DNA from: Janthinobacterium tructae
Lineage (GTDB): Bacteria > Pseudomonadota > Gammaproteobacteria > Burkholderiales > Burkholderiaceae_D
Length of the DNA stretch: 64,000 nucleotides
Direction: 5' to 3'
Assembly: GCF_006517255.1 (NCBI RefSeq)
Contig: NZ_CP041185.1
Coordinates: 4,092,001-4,156,000 of the forward strand
Position numbers and translations under genes: made by a program. The notes under the pieces were generated by a model. It saw only the letters and a list, made by a program, of their open reading frames with translations, had not been told where the DNA came from and searched no databases. This document shows positions 34,629-43,686 of this stretch, in pieces (position 1 is the first letter of the stretch; each line of letters starts with the position of its first letter).

Positions 34629-35687
34629 ATGATCGCTCGCCAATTGCTGTTCCTGTTTAGCGCCCTTGGCGCCATCAACGGCATTTTCCTGGCCGTCTAT
34701 TTTTTCAGCCGTCGGCCCCGCTGCCTCGCCGACTGTATGCTCGGTGCATTGCTGCTTGCCGTCGGGGTGCGCACCGCCAAATCCGCCTTCCTCTACTTCA
34801 ACCCGGCGATCGCCATCGAATTCCGACAGCTGGGCCTGTCGGCCTGCCTGCTGATCGGTCCCCTGACCTATCTCTATGTGCGCTCTTTCCTGGCCGGGCG
34901 CGCACAACTGCCTGCCGGACCACAATGGCGCTGGCATCTCGGCTTGTCCTTCCTGCTGATAGGCATGGGCGTTGCCTTTCCGTATTCCGCGTATCGTGCT
35001 GTGTGGGACCTGTCGAGTCATGCCATTCACGTGTTCTGGCTAGGCTACCTGCTGGCAACTGCCAAGTTGCTCTGGCAAAGCCGCCATGCATGGCTGAACG
35101 ACGGACAGCGGATGGCCACCAGCAGTGTGCTACTGCTGAGCGTCTTTGCAGGCAGCTGTGTCATGCTGGCGGCATACGCGAGCACGCCGTTCACGTCGTA
35201 TATTGTCGGCGCCTTGTCGTTCACCTTCTCGCTGCATGTCGCGGTCATGGTCTTTCTGCTGAGAAAGGAAACCTCGACGCTTGCCGAGCCGAAGCAGAAG
35301 TACCAGCATAGCCGCCTGACGCACGAAGATGGGCTTGCCGTGCTCGCTGCGCTGGAACAACAGATGAGCGGGCAGAAATCCTATCTGAATCCGAACCTGA
35401 CCCTGGCCCAACTGGCCAAGCGGGCGGGATGCACGCAGGCGCAGGTGTCGCAAGTACTGAATGACAAGCTGAGCAAGAGCTTCAACACCTACGTCAACGA
35501 ATATCGTATCGCCGAAGCGAAACAGCTATTGACGGACGAGCCGCAACTGAACATGGATATCGTTGCCGAGCGCTGCGGGTTCAATTCCAGTTCCACCTTC
35601 TACTCGACCTTCAAGAAAGTTGCTGGGCAGACTCCCGCCAGCTTCCGCACCCAATCTGGCCAGGCGGCCAGGGCTGTTTCCGCGTAA
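34629..35687 (+). CDS. Membrane-anchored AraC-family regulator
   Basis: A 352-residue protein with an N-terminal block of about seven hydrophobic helices (residues 1-210, starting QLLFLFSALGAINGIFLAVYF) and a C-terminal AraC-type DNA-binding domain. The latter shows LTLAQLAKRAGCTQAQVSQVL and MDIVAERCGFNSSSTFYSTFKK. Such membrane AraC proteins sense envelope or extracellular signals and act from the membrane. Start ATG at 34629 is set by the first helix; an upstream frame to 34533 is ignored. The next gene, 142 bases downstream on the same strand, is a secreted DJ-1 fusion, a likely target. Confidence 0.9.
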   Translation: MIARQLLFLFSALGAINGIFLAVYFFSRRPRCLADCMLGALLLAVGVRTAKSAFLYFNPAIAIEFRQLGLSACLLIGPLTYLYVRSFLAGRAQLPAGPQWRWHLGLSFLLIGMGVAFPYSAYRAVWDLSSHAIHVFWLGYLLATAKLLWQSRHAWLNDGQRMATSSVLLLSVFAGSCVMLAAYASTPFTSYIVGALSFTFSLHVAVMVFLLRKETSTLAEPKQKYQHSRLTHEDGLAVLAALEQQMSGQKSYLNPNLTLAQLAKRAGCTQAQVSQVLNDKLSKSFNTYVNEYRIAEAKQLLTDEPQLNMDIVAERCGFNSSSTFYSTFKKVAGQTPASFRTQSGQAARAVSA

Positions 35688-35829
35688 AACCGCTCCGGAA
35701 TCGCCATTCCGGAGTCTGAAATCCTGTTTGGCGACATCCATTCCCCTGCATTTCGATAACTTATCGACCACCAGCGACCTGAAATAGTCGTTGCTCCGAT
35801 AAACGCAGTTCTACATGCAGGGTAAATCC

Positions 35830-36963
35830 ATGATTCAATTTTTAATGCGCACGCTACTCGCCTGTTGCTTGCTCAGCAGCGCCGCCACCGGCACCGCCGC
35901 CACCGCAGACCAGGACGAAAATGCCATCCGGGAGACCGTACGCTTGTATCTGCATGGCACCAGCTTCAACGTACCGGACGAGATCAACCAGGCCTTCCAT
36001 GCCTCCGCCCGCCTTTACCTGGACGGCAAAAACGATGCGGAATGGGAGTTGAGCGGTCTGGAATACGCCAAACTCTTTTCCCAAGAGAAAAAAGGGCAAT
36101 TCAATGGGCGCCATGGGCGACTGATCAAGGTGGAGGTGAGCGGCAAGGTGGCCAGCGCCAAGGCCGAGATCCACATTCCCCGGCAAGGCGTGCGTTATGT
36201 GGATGTATTTCTGTTGAAAAAGATCGCCGGCAACTGGAAGATCATCAGCAAGTCGGCCGATCGCGAGCCGGCAGCCCCGCGCCAGGCACGCAAGGTGCTG
36301 CTGGTCGTGTCGAATGTGCACCAATATCCGGGCACAAAGGTTAACGCAGGCAATAATTTTCCCGAGCTGGCGTATACCTACGACGCCTTTCGCAAAGCAG
36401 GGTACGCGGTCGACTTCGTCAGTCCCGACGGTGGCGCCATTCCCCTGGAAATGATCATCACGTCGGATGAGTTGCTCAAGAAGCATCTGTACGACAGTGA
36501 CTTCATGTGGGCACTGGCCCATACCAAACCCGTCGCCGAGGTCAGGGCAGACGAGTATGCGGGCATGGCTTTCGTCGGCGGCGGCGCGGCCATCGTCGGC
36601 GTCCCGGACAACCAGCCGCTGCAGGACATCGCTGTACGCATCTATGAACAACAAGGTGGGGTGATCGCAGCCATCTGCCATGGCACCGAGGGCATCAAGA
36701 ACCTGAAGCTCAGTGACGGTACTTTCCTGATCCAGGGCAAGGTGCTCACCTCGTTCCCCGATGCGTTTCTCAACAAGGAATCACCGGTATACAAGGCCTA
36801 TCCCTTTTCGGCGGAAGCCAGCATCAAGCGCCATGGCGGCATATTCAGACACGGCGCCAACGGCAAGAGTCACGTCGAAGTCGATGGCCGGCTGGTGACC
36901 GGCATGAGCTGGGAGTCGTCCGTCGGCGTGGCCGAATCCATGATCCGCCTGATCGAGCAGTAG
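35830..36963 (+). CDS. Secreted NTF2-like/DJ-1 (PfpI) two-domain protein
   Basis: A 377-residue exported protein. The signal peptide is hydrophobic (LMRTLLACCLLSSAATG). Residues 30-150 look like a SnoaL/lumazine-binding NTF2-fold domain (ENAIRETVRLYLHGTSF, LKKIAGNWKIISKSA). The C-terminal half is a DJ-1/PfpI domain with the nucleophile elbow AAICHGTEG (Cys283) and VSPDGGAIPLE. DJ-1 relatives include glyoxalases, deglycases and chaperones; the activity here is not predictable. Start ATG at 35830 follows AGGG by seven bases; the earlier ATG at 35815 has no ribosome site. The upstream neighbour is a membrane AraC regulator. Confidence 0.86.
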   Translation: MIQFLMRTLLACCLLSSAATGTAATADQDENAIRETVRLYLHGTSFNVPDEINQAFHASARLYLDGKNDAEWELSGLEYAKLFSQEKKGQFNGRHGRLIKVEVSGKVASAKAEIHIPRQGVRYVDVFLLKKIAGNWKIISKSADREPAAPRQARKVLLVVSNVHQYPGTKVNAGNNFPELAYTYDAFRKAGYAVDFVSPDGGAIPLEMIITSDELLKKHLYDSDFMWALAHTKPVAEVRADEYAGMAFVGGGAAIVGVPDNQPLQDIAVRIYEQQGGVIAAICHGTEGIKNLKLSDGTFLIQGKVLTSFPDAFLNKESPVYKAYPFSAEASIKRHGGIFRHGANGKSHVEVDGRLVTGMSWESSVGVAESMIRLIEQ

Positions 36964-36975
36964 ATAGCAGTAGAT

Positions 36976-37716
36976 TTATGGCGCGCGGCGCATTTCCGCC
37001 ACAAAATCGTAATGATCGCTGCGGCAATACGAATGCGTCAGTTCCACCGCTTCGCCCGACTCCAGGTAGGCGATGCGCGTGATGAACAGTACGGCCTGGC
37101 CATCGGGGATACCCAGTTGCTTGGCCAGCACGTCCGTCGCATTCATGGCGCGGATGTGCTGCAAGGCACGCACGGGGGCCTTCTTGATGCTGTTCAAGTA
37201 TTCGTACAGCGAATCGCCCACGGCAGCCGGGTCCGGCACCACACTGAAGGGCAGCACGCTCACTTCATACGCCATCACCACGTCGTCGGCCAGGCGCAAG
37301 CGCTCCAGGCGCGCCACTTTCGTGTTCTGCGCCAGGCCCAGGCTCAGCTGTTCATCGCTGCTGGCGATGACGACTTCGCGCTTGAGCCAGCGCGAGCCGG
37401 GGCGGTAGCCGCGCTGCTGCAGCTGCTCGGAAAAGCTCGACAGGTTTGACAGCGGCTGCTCGATGCGCGGGGCAATGTAGTTGCCCGAACCACGACGGCG
37501 CACGACAAGGCCTTGCTCGACGAGCTGGTCGATGGCCTTGCGGGCAGTCACGCGCGATACGTCAAGCAGTTCGGACAGGGTACGTTCAGAGGGCAGGGCC
37601 TGGTCTACCTGGTAGCGGCCGTTGCGTACGTCATCGCTCAGCTTGCGGGCGATCTGCATATATAAAGGCGAATTGTCATTTAAATCGACCTTGAGTTCTA
37701 CGCTGGTCTGGCTCAT
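36976..37716 (-). CDS. GntR-family regulator with UTRA ligand domain (HutC/NagQ type)
   Basis: A 246-residue regulator. The N-terminal winged helix reads SPLYMQIARKLSDDVRNG, LPSERTLSELLDVSRVTARK and LVVRRRGSGNYIAP. The C-terminal UTRA effector domain includes LERLRLADDVVMAYEVSVLP and ITRIAYLESGEAVELTHSYC. Family members often respond to GlcNAc-6-phosphate or other sugar phosphates, which would fit the nearby murein-salvage genes; that is inference. It converges with the DJ-1 gene with 12 bases between stops, and is divergent from the serine hydrolase across a 227-base AT-rich gap. Confidence 0.92.
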   Translation of the reverse strand: MSQTSVELKVDLNDNSPLYMQIARKLSDDVRNGRYQVDQALPSERTLSELLDVSRVTARKAIDQLVEQGLVVRRRGSGNYIAPRIEQPLSNLSSFSEQLQQRGYRPGSRWLKREVVIASSDEQLSLGLAQNTKVARLERLRLADDVVMAYEVSVLPFSVVPDPAAVGDSLYEYLNSIKKAPVRALQHIRAMNATDVLAKQLGIPDGQAVLFITRIAYLESGEAVELTHSYCRSDHYDFVAEMRRAP

Positions 37717-37943
37717 ACAGTTCTCCTTGTCCTCCTAGTGTAATAGCGATGGCGCTTGCGCGTAGCCCATCCACCCATGAATAAATGGAAAATGGCCATA
37801 AATAACGGTTATACACTTAAAAAAACAATGTTTTACCGTACGTATAGCTTTGCATTATAGATAAATAAGCAATTTTCATTGGCGTAGTCAAGCATCCCAC
37901 CCTATGCTGCCAAGACCTCCATTCACCATGACACAGGGAAAGC

Positions 37944-39290
37944 ATGATCAACAAAATGACGGGTTTGCTGGGCTTGCTGCTGCTGGGCACGACCTGGACG
38001 GCGCTGGCCACCCCGCCCGGCAGCGGCACTGAGCCACGCGTGCCACAGGCACAGCAGCGTGCGCTCGATGCGACGCTGGCCGCCATCGTCGATGACCCGG
38101 CCCACCCGCTGGCCAGCCTGTCCGTGCTGGCCATTCGCCATGGCAAGGTGTCGTATCAGCAGCAATTTGGCTATCGGCACATCGGCGCCACGCCGGCGGA
38201 CAGCTTGCCCGTGACGCCGGCCACGCTGTTTCGCATCGCCTCGGTATCGAAGATGATGACCACAGTGGGCCTGATGCGGCTGGTCGAGCAGGGCAAGCTG
38301 AGCCTGGATCAGGACGTGGGCATTTATCTGGGATTTTCCCTGCGCAACCCGCATTTCCCCCAGCAAGCCGTGACCTTGCGCAGCTTGCTCAGCCACACTT
38401 CTTCGCTGCGCGACGCGGGCGGCTATGCCTGGGGCCCCGAACGCAGCTTGCGCGACGTGTTTACAGCCGGTGGCGACGCGATGTGGGATACGGCTGCGGC
38501 GCCCGGCAGTTACTTTACATATTCCAACCTGAACTGGGGAGTCATCGGCACCGTGATGGAAAAGGTCACGGGCGAGCGCTTCGACTTGCTGATGCGGCGT
38601 CTGCTGCTCGATCCCCTCGATGTGCGCGGCGGCTACCACCCGGCGGCATTCCCGGCGGAGGACGTGGCGAACACGGCCACCCTGTACCGCAAGCGCACCT
38701 TGGAGACGGAAACCTGGCAGCCGCACGGCCCCTGGATCGCCCAGGCCGATGATGTTCACCAGCGCCCGCCCGCCGGCATCGAGCGTTATGTGATCGGCAG
38801 CAACGCCACCGTCTTCAGCCCCACGGGCGGCTTGCGCATTTCCGCTGCTGACTTGGGCAAGATCATGCAAATGCTGCTCGACGGTGGCCGCTACCAACAT
38901 CAGCAGTTGTTGCAGCCGGCCAGCATCGCCCTGATGTTTGCCCGGCAATGGCAGCTGGCGCCCGATGGCGGCAATGGCGACAGCGAGCGGGGCCTGTACC
39001 GCGCCTGGGGACTGGGCAACCAGCAATTCGATGCGCTGGCGGGGCAGGGCAATGGCTTGGTCGAGGGCGCCAGTTTCACGGTCGTGGGCCACCTGGGCGA
39101 CGCGTATGGCCTCGTCTCCGCCTTCGTGCTCGATTTCAAGAACAGGAATGGCATGGTGATGCTGGTGGGCGGCACGGGCAGCGATCCCGCGCAGTATCCC
39201 GGCACGTATTCCGCCATGGGGCGCAGCGAGGAGTTGATCCTCACGGCGCTCTACCGTGGTGCGATTGCCAACAATCAATCCCTGCCTTGA
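37944..39290 (+). CDS. Exported serine hydrolase of the class C beta-lactamase family
   Basis: A 448-residue protein with a signal peptide (MTGLLGLLLLGTTWTALA). The Ser-x-x-Lys motif is SVSK at residues 100-103, preceded by the usual TLFRIA, and the Tyr motif is YSN in YFTYSNLNWGVIG. LRSLLSHTSSLRD is also typical of this family. Members include D-aminopeptidases, esterases and D,D-peptidases; true AmpC beta-lactamases are about 380 residues, so this is probably not a resistance enzyme. A cell-wall peptide substrate is plausible given its neighbours. It is divergent from the GntR gene. Confidence 0.9.
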   Translation: MINKMTGLLGLLLLGTTWTALATPPGSGTEPRVPQAQQRALDATLAAIVDDPAHPLASLSVLAIRHGKVSYQQQFGYRHIGATPADSLPVTPATLFRIASVSKMMTTVGLMRLVEQGKLSLDQDVGIYLGFSLRNPHFPQQAVTLRSLLSHTSSLRDAGGYAWGPERSLRDVFTAGGDAMWDTAAAPGSYFTYSNLNWGVIGTVMEKVTGERFDLLMRRLLLDPLDVRGGYHPAAFPAEDVANTATLYRKRTLETETWQPHGPWIAQADDVHQRPPAGIERYVIGSNATVFSPTGGLRISAADLGKIMQMLLDGGRYQHQQLLQPASIALMFARQWQLAPDGGNGDSERGLYRAWGLGNQQFDALAGQGNGLVEGASFTVVGHLGDAYGLVSAFVLDFKNRNGMVMLVGGTGSDPAQYPGTYSAMGRSEELILTALYRGAIANNQSLP

Positions 39291-39410
39291 AATGGTGCAT
39301 TCCTGAAAGTTATGGCTGCACCATGATGTTTCATTGGCTCCCTGAACGGCCAGCCTCTAAGCTCTTCCCGAATGCTCCCGCACCATGGGAGCGCAACGCA
39401 GCGAGGCAAC

Positions 39411-40658
39411 ATGCAGCAACACGTCATCATCATCGGCGGCGGCGTCGTCGGTCTGACATCGGCCTGGTGGCTGGCCGAGGCCGGCTACAAGGTCACTGTC
39501 CTGGAACGCAATGAACAAGTGGCGATCGCCGCCAGCTACCGCAATGGCGGCCAGCTCAGCTATCGCTATGTGGCACCGCTGGCGGACGCGGGCGTCCCCC
39601 TGAAAGCCCTGCAATGGCTGCTGCAGAAAGATGGCCCGCTGCGCTTCCGGCCCGAGGCCGACTGGCGCCAGTGGCGCTGGATGGCCAGTTTCTTGCGTAA
39701 TTGCAACAGCGCCAGCAATGCCCGCACGACGGCCAAGCTGCTGCAACTGGGAGAATTAAGCCGCGCCGGCATGGCGCAGCTGGAACTGAGCGTGCCGCCC
39801 GAGGCGTATGCCTGGCGCGATGCGGGCAAACTCATCGTCTACCGCTCGCCCGCCATCTTCCAGCGGGCCGTGGCGCGGCCCGAATCGGAAGAGGCGCGCC
39901 TCGTCTTGTCGCCACAGGAAGCCGTGCAGCGCGAACCGGCGCTGGCCGCCTTGCAAGGCTCCCTGGCGGGCGGCATCTTTACCGAGGGCGAGGCGGTGGC
40001 CGATTGCCACGCTTTTTGCCTGGCGCTGGAAGCGCGCCTGCTGCAGCACCCGAATTGTTCTCTCCTGCTGAAAGGCGAGGCGCGCCGTCTCGTCACGCAC
40101 AAGGGCAGGATCACGGGCGTCGACACCAGCCTGGGCCTGTTACAGGCGGACCACTATGTGCTGGCGGCCGGCATCCAGAGCCGCGACCTGGCCGCCACGG
40201 CGGGCATTTATTTGCCGCTGTACCCTTTGAAGGGCTACAGCCTGACGGCGCCCATCCGCGCACAGGACAAGGCGCCCGAGATCAGCATCACGGATTTTGA
40301 GCGCAAGGTGCTGTATGCGCGCATCAAAGGCGACCTGCGCGTGGCCGCCATGGTCGACATGGTGGGCGCCGACAACAGCATCGATTGGAACCGCATCGCC
40401 GGCCTGACACGGCTGGCGCGCGAAGCCATGCCGCACGGCGCCGATTACGACCAGGCCACGGCCTGGGCTGGCCTGCGCCCCGCCACGCCGAACAGCGCGC
40501 CGCTGGTGGGCGCCAGTACTTACGCCAACCTGTGGCTCAACGTGGGCCACGGCCCGCTGGGTTTTACGTTTGCCGCCGGCACGGCGCGCATCCTCGCCGA
40601 TCTCATGGCCGGCAAGGCGCCGCCGTTCGCGCTGGACTTCCTCAGCCCGAAAAAGTAG
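39411..40658 (+). CDS. dadA: D-amino acid dehydrogenase (DadA type)
   Basis: A 415-residue FAD-dependent membrane-associated dehydrogenase that oxidises D-amino acids, mainly D-Ala, to 2-oxo acids. The dinucleotide fold is IIIGGGVVGLTSAWWLAEAG, with SYRNGGQLSYRYVAPLAD and the C-terminal GLRPATPNSAPLVG and VGHGPLGFTFAAGTARILAD as expected. Start at 39411 follows GAGG; 13 earlier codons are ignored. It follows the serine hydrolase by 120 bases. With the dipeptidase and D,D-carboxypeptidases in the window it could consume D-Ala released from murein. Confidence 0.9.
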   Translation: MQQHVIIIGGGVVGLTSAWWLAEAGYKVTVLERNEQVAIAASYRNGGQLSYRYVAPLADAGVPLKALQWLLQKDGPLRFRPEADWRQWRWMASFLRNCNSASNARTTAKLLQLGELSRAGMAQLELSVPPEAYAWRDAGKLIVYRSPAIFQRAVARPESEEARLVLSPQEAVQREPALAALQGSLAGGIFTEGEAVADCHAFCLALEARLLQHPNCSLLLKGEARRLVTHKGRITGVDTSLGLLQADHYVLAAGIQSRDLAATAGIYLPLYPLKGYSLTAPIRAQDKAPEISITDFERKVLYARIKGDLRVAAMVDMVGADNSIDWNRIAGLTRLAREAMPHGADYDQATAWAGLRPATPNSAPLVGASTYANLWLNVGHGPLGFTFAAGTARILADLMAGKAPPFALDFLSPKK

Positions 40659-40750
40659 CAGGCCAAGGCGGCGCGCACGCGCCGCTGCCGATATGGCGGA
40701 TAATTGCGGAACTTTCCTGTTCCCTCTTTTCTGTTCCATATCGCTACCGC

Positions 40751-41194
40751 ATGCCCACACCCTCGACATCTGCCGCCTGCCCCTGTGGCGGCGCCTCCTA
40801 CGCCAGCTGCTGCGGCCCGTATATCGCGGGCGACGCCTTGCCGCCCACGGCTGCATCCCTGATGCGTTCGCGCTACACGGCGTTCACCTTGCGCGATGAG
40901 CCCTACCTGCGCGCCACCTGGCACGCCAGCACCCGTCCCACCGACGCTTTATTTGCCGAAGAAGAAAAAGTCCACTGGCTGGGACTTGAGGTAAAATCTG
41001 CTTTACGTTTACGTCAACGTAAAGCAATATCAGCAGATCAAGCCGAAGAGATACACCGCGACAGCGTGGAATTCGTGGCCCGCTACAAGGTCAACGGCCG
41101 CGCGCACCGCCTGCATGAAGTGAGCCGCTTCGTGCGCGAGGCTGGTGACGGTGGCATGCGCTGGTTTTATCTCGACGGCAGTTTTCCCGAATAG
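40751..41194 (+). CDS. ychJ: YchJ family protein with SEC-C motif
   Basis: A 147-residue protein. The N-terminus has the zinc-binding SEC-C motif CPCGG...YASCCGPYI, followed by the YchJ domain (PTAASLMRSRYTAFTL, RATWHAST and the C-terminal RWFYLDGSFPE). No biochemical role is established for the family; the zinc site suggests protein or nucleic-acid contact. Start ATG at 40751 gives the normal length. The coding sequence contains a striking palindrome at 40999-41026 with low-GC, unusual codon use, which I read as the control site for the liu genes that follow 40 bases after the stop. Confidence 0.9.
   Translation: MPTPSTSAACPCGGASYASCCGPYIAGDALPPTAASLMRSRYTAFTLRDEPYLRATWHASTRPTDALFAEEEKVHWLGLEVKSALRLRQRKAISADQAEEIHRDSVEFVARYKVNGRAHRLHEVSRFVREAGDGGMRWFYLDGSFPE
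40999..41026 (+). promoter_or_regulatory. LiuR-like palindromic operator inside ychJ
   Basis: A perfect 11-bp inverted repeat (TGCTTTACGTT, six bases, complement), containing TTTACGTTTACGTCAA. From memory this resembles sites of the MerR-type regulator LiuR upstream of leucine and isovalerate catabolism genes. MerR regulators bind between -35 and -10; TTTACG and AATATC (41027-41032) sit about 18 bases apart across it. Its end is 208 bases before the liuB start. Confidence 0.6.
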
Positions 41195-41234
41195 CGCGAC
41201 CCGAGAGACCGGGCGATCATAAAAAGGAACAGCA

Positions 41235-42857
41235 ATGCCGCACATCGAAAGCAAACTCAATCCGCGCAGTGAAGATTTCAAGGCCAATGCCGCGGCCATG
41301 CAAGCCATCGTCGACGATCTGCGCGACAAGGTCGAGAAAATCGCGGCCGGCGGCGGCGAAGCGGCAGCCGCCAAGCACCTGGCGCGCGGAAAACTGCTGC
41401 CGCGCGACCGCGTGCAGATGCTGCTCGATCCCGGCACGCCCTTCCTCGAGTTTTCCCAGATGGCGGCCTATGCCATGTACCAGGACGCCAAGGGCGTCGA
41501 TGCGGCGCCTTCCGCCGGCATCATCACCGGCATCGGCCGCGTCTCGGGCCAGGAATGCGTCATCGTCTGCAACGACGCCACCGTCAAGGGCGGCACGTAT
41601 TACCCGATGACGGTGAAAAAGCATTTGCGCGCCCAGGAAATCGCCGACCAGAACAACCTGCCCTGCATCTACCTGGTCGACTCGGGCGGCGCCAACCTGC
41701 CGAACCAGGACGACGTCTTCCCCGACCGCGACCATTTCGGCCGCATCTTCTACAACCAGGCGAATTTGTCGGCCAAGGGCATCCCGCAGATCGCCGTCGT
41801 GATGGGTTCTTGCACGGCGGGCGGCGCGTATGTGCCGGCCATGAGCGATGAATCGATCATCGTCAAGGAGCAGGGCACGATTTTCCTCGGCGGCCCGCCG
41901 CTGGTGAAAGCGGCGACGGGTGAAGTGGTGACGGCCGAAGACCTGGGCGGCGGCGACGTGCACACGCGCTTGTCCGGCGTGGTCGACCACCTCGCGCAAA
42001 ACGATCTGCATGCGCTGTCGCTGGCGCGCACCATCGTCTCGAACCTGAACCGCACCAAGCCGCAGCAGATGGCCTTGCGTGCATCCGTCGAACCGGCATA
42101 CCCGACGCAGGAACTGTATGGCGTGATCCCCGTCGATACGCGCAAACCGTTCGACGTGAGGGAGGTGATCGCGCGCATCGTCGACGGCAGCGATTTCGAC
42201 GAATTCAAGGCGCGCTACGGCACCACCCTGATCTGCGGCTTCGCGCATATCTATGGCGTAAAAGTCGGCATCATCGCCAATAACGGTATCTTGTTCTCCG
42301 AATCAGCGCTGAAAGGCACGCATTTCATCGAATTGTGCTGCCAGCGCAAGATCCCGCTCGTGTTCCTGCAAAATATCACCGGCTTCATGGTGGGGCGCAA
42401 GTACGAAAACGAGGGCATCGCCCGCAATGGCGCCAAGATGGTGACGGCCGTGGCCACGGCCGCCGTGCCGAAATTCACGGTCATCATCGGCGGCAGCTTC
42501 GGAGCCGGCAATTACGGCATGTGCGGCCGCGCGTTCTCTCCGCGCTTCATGTGGATGTGGCCGAATGCGCGCATTTCCGTCATGGGCGGCGACCAGGCCG
42601 CGTCCGTGCTGGCGACCGTCAAACGCGACGGCATCGAGAGCAAGGGCGGGCAGTGGAGCGCGGACGAGGAAGCGGCCTTCAAGCAGCCGATCAAGGATCA
42701 ATACGAACACCAGGGCCACCCATACTACGCCACCGCGCGCCTGTGGGACGATGGCGTGATCGACCCGGCCGACACGCGCATGGTGCTGGGCCTGGGCCTG
42801 TCGGCCGCCTTGAACGCGGAAATCCCGGACACGAAGTTCGGCGTATTCCGCATGTAA
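41235..42857 (+). CDS. liuB: Methylcrotonyl-CoA carboxylase, carboxyltransferase (beta) subunit
   Basis: A 540-residue carboxyltransferase that moves CO2 from biotin to 3-methylcrotonyl-CoA in leucine and isovalerate breakdown. Crotonase-type oxyanion segments are visible: [18 protein letters not shown] in the N-terminal half, and [19 protein letters not shown] and [17 protein letters not shown] in the C-terminal half. Length matches MCC beta rather than the propionyl-CoA enzyme (about 510), as does the partner liuD downstream. AAAGGAACAGCA precedes the ATG. It opens a run liuB-liuC-bioA-bioF-bioD-bioB-liuD-ghrA-liuE. Confidence 0.95.
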   Translation: MPHIESKLNPRSEDFKANAAAMQAIVDDLRDKVEKIAAGGGEAAAAKHLARGKLLPRDRVQMLLDPGTPFLEFSQMAAYAMYQDAKGVDAAPSAGIITGIGRVSGQECVIVCNDATVKGGTYYPMTVKKHLRAQEIADQNNLPCIYLVDSGGANLPNQDDVFPDRDHFGRIFYNQANLSAKGIPQIAVVMGSCTAGGAYVPAMSDESIIVKEQGTIFLGGPPLVKAATGEVVTAEDLGGGDVHTRLSGVVDHLAQNDLHALSLARTIVSNLNRTKPQQMALRASVEPAYPTQELYGVIPVDTRKPFDVREVIARIVDGSDFDEFKARYGTTLICGFAHIYGVKVGIIANNGILFSESALKGTHFIELCCQRKIPLVFLQNITGFMVGRKYENEGIARNGAKMVTAVATAAVPKFTVIIGGSFGAGNYGMCGRAFSPRFMWMWPNARISVMGGDQAASVLATVKRDGIESKGGQWSADEEAAFKQPIKDQYEHQGHPYYATARLWDDGVIDPADTRMVLGLGLSAALNAEIPDTKFGVFRM

Positions 42858-42878
42858 GCGGCATTGAGGGAGAAGATC

Positions 42879-43667
42879 ATGGAATTTGAAACCTTAAAGC
42901 TGGTCATCGAGGGCAATGTCGCCACCGTGACCCTGAATCGCCCCGATGTGCGCAATGCCTTCAACGAGACGACGATCGCCGAACTGGCACGCGCCTTCGA
43001 GGGGCTGGGACGCAGCGACATGGTGCGCGCCATCGTGCTGGCCGCGAATGGCGCGGCCTTTTGCGCCGGTGCGGACTTGAACTGGATGAAGAAGATGGCC
43101 GGCTACACGCATGCCGAAAACCAGGCCGACGCACTGCAACTGGCGCAGATGCTGCGCACGATTTACCTGTGTCCCAAGCCCGTGGTGGCGAAGATCCAGG
43201 GCGACTGCTATGCGGGCGGCATGGGCCTCGTCGCCGCATGCGATATCATTCTGGTTGCGGAAGACGTGCATTTCTGCCTGAGCGAAGTGCGGCTGGGACT
43301 GATCCCGGCCACTATTTCACCGTATGTCATCAAGGCCATGGGCGAAAACGCGGCACGCCGCTATTTCCTGACCGCGGAGCGATTCTCTGCACAGGAAGCG
43401 CTGCGCATCGGCTTTGCCCACGAGGTAGTCGAGGCAAGCGCGCTGGACGCGAAAACCTTTGAAGTGCTCAAAGCGCTGACGGGCAACAGCCCGCACGCCG
43501 TGGCGCAAGCGAAAACGCTGGTGCGCGAGATCGTTGGCCAGCCGGTCGATGACGCGCTGCTGGCGGACACCGCCGAGCGCATCGCGCAGATCCGCGCCTC
43601 GGAGCAGGGCCGCGAAGGCGTGCAATCGTTCCTCGACAAGCGCAAGCCGAGTTGGCTCATGGGCTAG
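42879..43667 (+). CDS. liuC: Methylglutaconyl-CoA hydratase (enoyl-CoA hydratase family)
   Basis: A 262-residue crotonase. It hydrates 3-methylglutaconyl-CoA to HMG-CoA, the step after the carboxylase. The oxyanion motif is AANGAAFCAGADLNWMKKM, and the acyl-CoA site follows with GDCYAGGMGLVAACDI and LSEVRLGLIPATISPYV. Start at ATG 42879 with GGGAG upstream; a TTG at 42864 also opens the frame but is less well placed. Position between liuB and the biotin genes supports the assignment over a generic enoyl-CoA hydratase. Confidence 0.92.
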   Translation: MEFETLKLVIEGNVATVTLNRPDVRNAFNETTIAELARAFEGLGRSDMVRAIVLAANGAAFCAGADLNWMKKMAGYTHAENQADALQLAQMLRTIYLCPKPVVAKIQGDCYAGGMGLVAACDIILVAEDVHFCLSEVRLGLIPATISPYVIKAMGENAARRYFLTAERFSAQEALRIGFAHEVVEASALDAKTFEVLKALTGNSPHAVAQAKTLVREIVGQPVDDALLADTAERIAQIRASEQGREGVQSFLDKRKPSWLMG

Positions 43668-43686
43668 CAATATCATTGGAGCAGTT

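Noticed and set aside
37923..39278. 451-codon open frame antisense to the serine hydrolase
   Set aside because: Shadow of a gene with signal peptide and catalytic motifs.
37944..39290. Reading the serine hydrolase as an AmpC-type beta-lactamase
   Set aside because: Length and surrounding sequence fit the broad serine hydrolase family better; no ampR-like LysR gene is next to it.
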